From contig CM070592.1 in NCBI GenBank assembly GCA_036346355.1, forward strand, positions 34,457,230 to 34,521,229: a DNA stretch of 64,000 nt. Direction: 5' to 3'. The position numbers were made by a program, and so were the translations under genes. The notes below the pieces were generated by a model, which did no database searches, was not told the origin of the DNA, and saw only the letters and a program-made list of their open reading frames with translations. The DNA comes from Rhipidocladum racemiflorum. Lineage: Eukaryota; Streptophyta; Magnoliopsida; Poales; Poaceae. This document shows positions 57,177 through 64,000 of this stretch, in pieces. Position 1 is the stretch's first letter, and each line of letters opens with the position of its first letter.

Positions 57177-57186
57177 GGGGGAGAAT

Positions 57187-57496
57187 TGTTGAATAAGTGC
57201 AGGGTCTCGATATTGGTTCCGTTAATCTCATCGTAATTGAGTTCGTGTTTGAACACGTCCCAGGATAGCTGAGGTTGTGCGTCTCTTTCGGATCGTTGAA
57301 TAAGCACTAATGGTTGTGCGTTCTTGTCGCACGTAGTGGGCAGACTAGCTGCTATTATTAGCACTTACATTTGTCTTTAAATAGTTGTTGTTTCTACATG
57401 GAATAACACCGCAGTTACGCAGCAACACCAAACACCTGAGTCATTAGTGTTCAACCGTGAGCTCACCAGCGACTGAGATCGTAGTGAGCTCTGACA
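57187..57496 (+). repeat. 3' LTR of element D
   Basis: 310 bp, TGTTGAATAAGTGCAGG to GCTCTGACA, then the duplication TAGAG. Very similar to the 5' LTR. Confidence 0.95.
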
Positions 57497-57501
57497 TAGA
57501 G

Positions 57502-58185
57502 CAGCATCGTCGTCGAGGAGGAAGTCAAAGGATGTGGATGGCGGCTTGGGAAGAGAAGCCGCAAAGGGAAAAGAAAATTCGTCGAAGACCACATGACGCG
57601 AGATGATCACGCGGTGAGTGCAGAGGTCTAGACAACGGTATCCCTTGTGGGAGGATGGGTACCTGAGAAAAACACAGGGGGCAAGTTTGTGTGAGGAGGT
57701 GGCCGTGAGGTTGGGGTAACAGTGGCAACCAGAAACCCGAAGATGGTGGAACTCAGGGAGTTTGCGATGTAGTAGGGTGAAGGGAATGGCGTTGCAGACT
57801 GAGGAGGATGGTCACCAGTTTAATAGATACGTGGCGGTGGCTAGAGCTTCAGCCAATAAGTTGGTGACATAGACGCATGTATGAGGAGGGTTCGAACGGA
57901 GTTGTTGAGAGTATGGAGGATGCGTTCGGCTTTGCCGTTTTGTGGCGAAGTGTGCGGGCAGGAGAGGCGCAACAGAATGCCACGAGTGGCTAAGAAGGCG
58001 GTAGTGGTGCGGTTGACGAACTCCCCGCCGTTGTCAGCCTGAAAGCACTTGAGAGGCAAGCCGAACTGGTTATTAACGTAGTGGGTGAAATCAACAATGA
58101 GACCGTGAACCTCGGATTTGCGTCTAAGAGGGAACGTCCAACAGAAGTAGGTAAAATCATGGAGAAGAACTAAATAGTATAAGGG
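57502..58185 (-). pseudogene. Copia element C, piece 1: integrase core and downstream region
   Basis: Minus-strand frames read FPLRRKSEVHGLIVDFTHYV, CFQADNGGEFVN, HTSPQNGKAERILHTLNN and, after a shift, HKGYRCLDLCTHRVIISRHV. The catalytic D (QADNGGEF) and E (NGKAERI) regions of the copia integrase are visible. Gag and protease of C are missing upstream of about 58185. The 57502 edge is the target site of element D, across which the gene continues at 50865. Confidence 0.9.
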
Positions 58186-58267
58186 ATTTGATAAGTTTCA
58201 TCCGGAAGTACAACAGAAGTGGGATTTGCTATCTAAGGCAAGTACAACAGACAGTATTTTCCTAATA

Positions 58268-58778
58268 CTTGTTGCTTTGTTTCCTTGCTTGATTCCACAA
58301 TCTGTCATGAGAAGTTATTATGATTTGTGCCTAACTAGATGGTTTCATTTGCAGCTCAGACACCACTAGGAGTTGCTCATGCCCTCTCAGTCCCTCTCAT
58401 TGGACACGACAGGTGTCTCATTGCTTGATCTGGGAAGAACCTTCTTGCGTTCGAACCAAATGGATCTGTCTCATGGATTGTTCCGCTCAGATACAATTGC
58501 AAAGAAGATATCGGTACTATTTGCAATTGGACCGGTATCTTCTTTGCAATTGTATCTGAGCGGAACAATCCATGAGACAGATCCATTTGGTTCGAACGCA
58601 AGAAGGTTCTTCCCACATCAAGCAATGAGACACTTGTCGTGTCCAATGAGAGGGACTGAGAGGGCATGAGCAACTCCTAGTGGTGTCTGAGCTGCAAATG
58701 AAACCATCTAGTTATGCACAAATCATAATCACTTCTCATGACAGATTGTGGAATCAAGCAAGGAAACAAAGCAACAAG
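58268..58778 (+). repeat. Large palindrome (248-bp arms, 15-bp loop) built from a GEX3-like gene fragment
   Basis: Left arm 58268-58515, loop 58516-58530, right arm 58531-58778. The arms differ at only a handful of positions. Each arm holds an intron end (TTTCATTTGCAG at about 58344-58355 in the left arm), then a coding-like segment. In the frame that starts LGVAHALSVPLIGHD the codons then give SGKNLLAFEPNGSVSWIVPL and RYNC, resembling plant GAMETE EXPRESSED 3-like proteins as I remember them. The same in-frame TGA is present in both arms. An RNA across it would fold into a very long hairpin, a natural source of small RNAs against the parent gene. The palindrome is directly seen; the parent gene is a moderate-confidence call. 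Confidence 0.85.
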
Positions 58779-59240
58779 AAACTACAAGGAACAAGGAAGA
58801 AAATGCATTATCATTTTCAGCTCGTAACGCCTAACCGAACTCAGTAGCACTTGCTCTTCTCCGTCTACGGCAACAGGAGCCTGAAGGAAATTCAGGCCTA
58901 CACACTTGATGCTTTTGAGAACACGAAAAGAAGATTTTGGTGCTACCAGACTGACTGCTTTTCCTCGTTGATGGGTGCGGTATTTAACTACAAAACAATG
59001 TAACTAACTTCCTACATGCGCTCCACGTCGAGTGGTTCTCATGCCATCCCATGAGCTCGATCATGCCGTGCATGCAGCAACTGGACTCGGCTAACTCATC
59101 GCTGATCCGAAAGAACAGGTAAAGAACCAGTCGCACTCCTCGCTACCGCGCCGCAGGGTGGGGAGTTATTGCATGACGCGCACGACCTGGACAATCGTCG
59201 TGCTCAACTCTACCTATCCATATGCAAGTTTTATTCAACA
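58779..59240 (-). repeat. Possible minus-strand LTR, partial
   Basis: On the minus strand the sequence starts TGTTGAATAAAACTTGC at 59240, like the TGTTGAATAAG start of the element D LTR. It could be the 5' LTR of copia element C, which lies on the same strand to the left, but no primer site or LTR end could be found before the palindrome. Confidence 0.3.
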
Positions 59241-61184
59241 ATCTCACGTAGAGCCTATGAAGGGCGGGCAATTCTAAGCACGCCGCACTGATCAGAAAGT
59301 ACACGAGCAGGCATATATAGGAGTTGTGGCATTCCCATGGCCATGGTTGCGCAGTTTCATAGAGAAAGAGTAAGTAACTGCATGCGCCCAGTAATCTAAA
59401 CTAACTAGTAGGATGTCCGTGCGTTGCAACGAATTTCAAATATGCAATGACACAACAGCTCACCGTTTTACGGCAATGGGTCTCAACTCCTAATAGAAAC
59501 ATGGCCATAATCTGAAGGAACTAAAGATCTGAATACAGATCGACCGACATGCAATCCAAGATATGATGGGTGGTTTTCTTGATTTTGTCTGCATCAAACT
59601 GCCACATGGAGCTATCAAAGCTTGGCATTTTGTAGTGCAAAACTTGACATGTATCTTATGTGGAACAATAGCATAATAATACTCCACCTACGAGCGTATT
59701 CGATGAAGGATGATGTATGCCTAGTATAAACTACCAAAAGCCAGACAATGTAACCAATTGTATCCTATCTCTGAGATGTAAGCATGCCTCCACGTTTCTT
59801 GGAGCGTGCAACTTCTCTAGCTGCCTGGTCGTGTTCTGCTTTGCCGTTCCATTCTTGCTATAGTGAGATGTGTTCACTCATCGCTTGCACCATTCTGGGA
59901 ATGTATCAAGCTATTTATCGAGCTAGCACCAAAAAATATTAAAAGTTTAACATATGAAGTACTAAAGATACCAAGAATTTAAGAGTAATTAATTTGGTAG
60001 TACCTTATAGTTCCTAGGAAGAATGGTAAAAACTCTCCATCCTTCCATATCATCCGTCAGGTGTGTAAACACCATTTGGATTAAGTGCGACATCATACTT
60101 GTTGGATCTGTTGTTCCACCAATATGTTCTGTGGATCTTCACTAAACCGAAAGTTGATTATGTGATCTTGGATAGTGCGGATAGCAGGATCCCGGTTTGC
60201 GATTTCTCTTTGGGGACCTCTTGCTCCAAATCAATTCCCGATTGATGCTTTGAAGGTGATTGATCGCTCTTGCGACTTCATAGGAAATAGTGGTTGGATT
60301 GAACAATTCTTACGTGGAAAAGGAGGGCACTCTGAATTTCTGTAGATCAATATTTGTATTTTCAGTGCATTGAGGAGCTTGAGTTGAGTCATGGATCAAA
60401 GATGACTCAACATGAATGAAGCAGTGGATGGGATTCAATTATACAAGGAACATTTCAGTTGGCTTGTTTGTTTTGGTTGTTTCAAAGAAAGGTGGAGCCG
60501 TGGAGTTTAAGGTAGGCAATCCGTCATCTGTTTTTTCCGTGTAGAGAAGTTGTATATAGCATGCTTAGTGAGACATGAAGCAACTTTGCTTGTTGCAGAC
60601 CTAACAAACTCCTTACCATCTTTTTTTGCCCTGTAATCATATTCATATTGATGTCTGATAAAATGTGCTTCAACTACCCCAAGCTCACTAATTAATCAGC
60701 AAAATGCTGAGTAGCCTGAAATCATTGGTAATGACAAATATGACCCGTTAAGTATAAGCTCATCAGTTAAGCTAAGCACTAAGAATTCATGATGGCTCAA
60801 TGGAGGCGCTTGTAACCGTCGAGGAGCGTAGGAGCGTGCGTGCGGGTTGGACGAATTGTTCGAGGGCTGGGTAAGTGGATGGAGAAGGGGACGAATTGTT
60901 CAAGATGAGGTTCTGGGGTGAAGCTTGGCAGCTATGTGGTGGGATGGACGGACCATGATGCTCGCACTTGCCGAAAGAGGCTTACTGCTGAGGGGCAAGG
61001 AACCATGCTTCAGCCTCTTTCGAGCTGCTTCTCCATATCCAGTAGTAGCTGGTAGATGATTAACATGAATCAACTTTTGATGTGAGCTTGTTTCTGCCGA
61101 TTAACATATAGCAATGTAAAGAATCACTTTGGCACATCTCTTATTGCGTTCAAGATATCCTTGAGCACAGGGAATTCATCTCAA
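59241..61184. other. No recognisable gene
   Basis: Mixed-composition sequence with only short frames and no protein similarity that I recognise. A motif ACTAGTAGGATGTCCGTGCG with TTGCAACGA near 59404-59431 resembles a repeat end common in grass genomes, but its partner end is not found. Confidence 0.4.
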
Positions 61185-62189
61185 TGTAACGTCCGAAACT
61201 TTGTTAAATGAAATAAAGTTTCATTTAATTCGAGTCCCAATTGACCCTTACTTCATCATTACGACTCTGAGCAAATGCTTGCATTGGGTACCTTGATAAC
61301 CAAATAAAAGCTCTTATTCCCTGTCATTCCAAGTTAATAATTTCGAGCTTCAACTTGATCTTAAGCTGGGATCAATGCGTTCAGTTGGGAGCCATCTAGC
61401 TCAAAGACCATCAAATCAATTTGGCCCATCCACTGCTTGAAGTCTGCTGATTCAAGGTAGCAAATAAGGGTTTCTTTGTCTGAGACTTTGCTATCTGAAT
61501 GAGGCATCCCTTTGAAGCACCCTAATTAGAGCATTGCACTTCCAATTTAAGCAATGGATGTCTGTTTCCAGAGCTCCCTTTTCCAAGTCTGTTCGGCCAA
61601 GACCAGATCGTTGTTGCCCAATGCTATACTGAGAAATCTGGCAGCTCAATGCTTCAACCAAGTGCTACATGGTCTGACCGTGAATAGTGCACCTGAACAA
61701 TGTCTGAACCTTGGCCTGGTACACAGTGCATTGGGTGGAGGCTGAGGGTTCAGCAGCTCGCTGAACAACTCGGTAGTACCGAGTCGGTACCAATGCACAA
61801 GGGAATCTCTCTTATTCCTTTTCTTATCATTCCTAATTCAAACTTTGCATCATTTCCTTGAGCTGGCACAAATGCACTCATTTGGAAACTTTCCTAGATC
61901 TTCATACCTTGCTGGCCAATCTGATGTTTGAAATTGACATCTCAGTGCATTGGACAGCTCAATGCTTCAGTCAAGCAATGCAATAACCGATCGGGTGAAC
62001 AGTGTATGAACCGGCACTGTAGCTGGTCACGGTGACTCTCTGAAACCGTGGGCTGTCTGATGAAACAACCGAGTGAGCGCTGCCGTTTCCTACCGTTCAC
62101 CGCCGTCGTTCCCTCGGCTCCTCCGCCCATAGTACACCGTCGCAGCGCCCGGCCCCTCGCGCCGTCAAGCCGGCTCACGGCGTCGCCCG
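61185..62189 (+). repeat. Possible LTR fragment starting TGTAACGTCC
   Basis: Starts TGTAACGTCCGAAAC, like the TGTAAC starts of the gypsy LTRs here. Later parts (61740-62189) become GC-rich with repeated AATGCA and TCAGT words. There is no TATA, exon block or end that I can confirm, and it is cut by element F at 62190. Confidence 0.3.
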
Positions 62190-63798
62190 TGTTGAAACAG
62201 GATACCCAGGAAAATCTTTGGGACAATTCTTTATTTCTCTCTTGTTGGCTTACTTCGTACTTACAAAACTCAACCCTACCCCTATATTTATACTAAAACT
62301 ACAGGCAAAGTAATAGAACAAGACTCTACTTCCTTGTCCTACTCCATCTCATATTTCCTTATTCTACTCCAATACTTTCCTGAACAACCTTTCCTAAAAC
62401 TCGGACTCTGTTACAAGATTAACTCCAACATTCACCCCCGTAATCTTGTAACACCTAATTTTAACACTGACTCTTTTACTCGACACATGACGATGAACGC
62501 CTCTTCAAGAAGTTTCGCCTTCTTCTTCACCATGAACGCCTCTTCAAGGAGTTTCACCTTCTTCTTCACCACCCACAAAGGATGGCTTCTTCACAATGCT
62601 CCCACCAGATCCGTGCTCTCACCAGATCCCGGAGTCTTACATGCCGGCAACGAAGACATCTTCCCAAATCAACAAAATACTCACACAGAGTATAAGCCCA
62701 CAGAATACTCACACAGAGTATGAACACACAGAATACTCACACAGAGTATAAACACGATTGATTGAAACTCACACAGAGTAACAATCAAACTCTCAAAATA
62801 GATCACGGAAAAACCACACAGGTTTTTCTTGAACACTAAATGGCTTTTGCTGCCGTGTACTCGGGGACCTCCTCGAGCAGGTCGCACAAGTTCACGACTT
62901 CACGTGTTTCCGCCACACATCACTTTTCAACTCCAATAGCCTCCTTGCTCTCCTTGATCGCCACGCGGTAGACCTCAACTCTTCTTTTTCTCCCTTTTTT
63001 TTTCTCTCTAATCTCTCTATTGACTTCTTGTTTGCTTGCACATACTAGTACTGTTGTACGTGTGTAGCTCCTCTTTTCTTTGCTCCACCGCACGAACACT
63101 TGCTCTCACGTTCCTCCTTCCCAGCTCTGGCTTGATAAGTCCTTGCACAGACCATACTACAACATCCCCAAGCCCAAGGACAACATCTATCTCTCAGCTT
63201 CGCTCACGGATCCTCCACGCGGAGCTCAAGAATCAAGACACGGTCAAAACTTCCTCCTGAACGTATTTTCCTGCCGGCGAACGGATCAGCACGATTTCTT
63301 GCGCCACCTGGAGATCGACCTTCTGCACGTCGCCAATGCCCACAGCCCGACGCTACCCGTGCCTACGTTCCTGACCGCGCGTACCTCGCCTGCAACGTCT
63401 AGGGCCGTGCGCAGCAGTGCGAAGTTCTTTGCCCGACCTGCAGTCCAGACGTACGCCTTGCAGTGCCATCTAACCCGGTTGGCCACCCCCGGGGTATCTT
63501 CCTCCCGGGGGCAGCAGCTAGGGTTTCGAACCCGGAGCTCTGATACCAAATGTTGAAACAGGATACCCAGGAAAATCTTTGGGACAATTTACTCTTCTTT
63601 ATTTCTCTCTTGTTGGCTTACTTCGTACTTACAAAACTCAACCCTACCCCTATATTTATACTAAAACTACAGGCAAAGTAATAGAACAAGACTCTACTTC
63701 CTTGTCCTACTCCATCTCATATTTCCTTATTCTACTCCAATACTTTCCTGAACAACCTTTCCTAAAACTCGGACTCTGTTACAAGATTAACTCCAACA
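62190..63798 (-). mobile_element. Short non-autonomous LTR element F (TRIM-like)
   Basis: Direct repeats 62190-62430 (241 bp) and 63551-63798 (248 bp), both TGTTGAAACAGG to ACTCCAACA on the plus strand. Target duplication GCCCG at 62185-62189 and 63799-63803. On the minus strand the right repeat is followed at once by TTTGGTATCAGAGC (63550-63537), an initiator-Met primer site, and the left repeat is preceded by a G-rich tract GGGGGTGAA, so the element reads right to left. The internal 1.1 kb holds no gag or pol. Total 1.6 kb, typical of TRIM/SMART-like elements that need helper enzymes. Confidence 0.93.
62677..62780 (+). repeat. Short repeats of ATACTCACACAGAGTAT inside element F
   Basis: Four copies, the last incomplete, each itself an inverted repeat (ATACTC / GAGTAT around ACACA). 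Upstream, 62493-62570, a 39-bp unit containing AACGCCTCTTCAAG is also duplicated. Both lie at the 3' side of the internal region of F in its own orientation. Confidence 0.7.
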
Positions 63799-63803
63799 GC
63801 CCG

Positions 63804-64000
63804 TACCTCACCTGCTTCCTTCCGGCCATGCTGCTGTCAGAGAGCTCACGCCACGCGGCCATTGCCCATGCCGCGTAGCTACCTCGCCCGCTCCGCCGAC
63901 CGCCTTAAAGCCGCGCGGGCATTCCTCCTCACTGCCCTTTTGCTCACTGTGCCTCATCTCCCCGTCATTTCTTCGCATTCGATGGAACATGAGCAAAAAC
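63804..64000. other. GC-rich flank of element F
   Basis: Continues the sequence interrupted at 62189. No gene or repeat boundary is recognised before the window ends. Confidence 0.35.

Larger units (their letters stand above)
50871..57496 (+). mobile_element. Ty1/copia LTR retrotransposon D
   Basis: LTRs 50871-51200 and 57187-57496, both TGTTGAATAAG to TCTGACA. Primer site TTTGGTATCAGAGC at 51201-51214, polypurine tract ending AGGGGGGAGAAT before 57187, and target duplication TAGAG at 50866-50870 and 57497-57501. It is inserted in copia element C in the opposite orientation. The coding order gag-integrase-RT-RNase H is that of copia. It carries two Ac/Ds-like insertions, several stops, one frameshift at a G run, and lacks the zinc knuckle and protease active site. 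Confidence 0.95.

Noticed and set aside
58373..58673. Two nearly identical 98-codon frames on opposite strands
   Set aside because: They are the two arms of the palindrome read in a frame other than the gene-like one; the GEX3-like reading is in a different frame with a stop.
59404..59431. ACTAGTAGGATGTCCGTGCG motif as a MITE end
   Set aside because: The motif is familiar from grass repeats, but no matching terminal inverted repeat or duplication was found nearby.
1..64000. tRNA, rRNA, organelle insertions, CRISPR arrays or bacterial operons
   Set aside because: No cloverleaf genes, rRNA core sequences, regularly spaced repeats or bacterial gene organisation were seen; the content is plant nuclear repeats.

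Overview
The window is plant nuclear DNA, almost certainly from a grass: nested LTR retrotransposons with very long LTRs, initiator-Met-tRNA-type primer binding sites (TGGTATCAGAGC), Ac/Ds-like hAT insertions and fragments of plant genes (a SECRET AGENT-like TPR protein, a triose-phosphate-translocator-family carrier, a GAMETE EXPRESSED 3-like protein). I see no intact ordinary host gene, tRNA, rRNA or CRISPR array. The organisation fits gene-poor, heterochromatic sequence.

Layout. 1-2190: plus-strand LTR-like DNA with tandem repeats. 2200-6077: minus-strand 5' end of a Ty3/gypsy element (E: start of orf0, leader, LTR). 6078-24788: complete Ty3/gypsy chromovirus-type element A (5-bp duplication GAGAT), whose orf0 is split by a solo LTR (B1, 10898-15531, duplication GGTAC). 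24794-26348: plus-strand LTR remnant G. 26349-32700: minus-strand island of fused, apparently intronless host gene fragments, interrupted by solo LTR B3 (27631-32572, duplication CTTTG). 32666-33808: minus-strand gag, primer site and LTR stub (J). 33809-58185: minus-strand Ty1/copia element C, cut into three pieces by element B (34732-49927, duplication TTGTT) and copia element D (50871-57496, duplication TAGAG). D in turn carries two Ac/Ds-like insertions with 8-bp duplications. 58268-58778: 248-bp-arm palindrome made from a gene fragment that includes a splice acceptor. 62190-63798: short TRIM-like LTR element F (duplication GCCCG).

Main discovery. The long LTRs of elements A, E, B1 and G, though diverged, each contain the same exon-like architecture. 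A short acidic exon follows a TAG/CAG acceptor and ends at a conserved non-canonical GC donor (AG|GCAAGC or AG|GCAAGT). Some 0.7-1.6 kb downstream is a second exon that resumes in frame, in phase 1, and ends in a stop. In solo LTR B1 a first exon with ATG and a phase-1 GT donor is also present. B1 therefore reads as a complete three-exon gene for a 75-residue acidic protein, with a TATA-like box upstream and AATAAA downstream, entirely inside an LTR. The copies in element B and solo LTR B3 have lost the frame. A separate 117-bp block in the last intron of the B-type LTRs has identical length in all four copies and contains several short stem-loops.

The gypsy elements also share a splicing-based layout. 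Orf0 starts directly after a splice acceptor in A, E and B, and the gag of A is likewise preceded by an acceptor. Element B has nearly identical LTRs but a ruined pol, so it was probably mobilised in trans. All assignments rest on reading the sequence and on memory of the protein families; no database search was possible.
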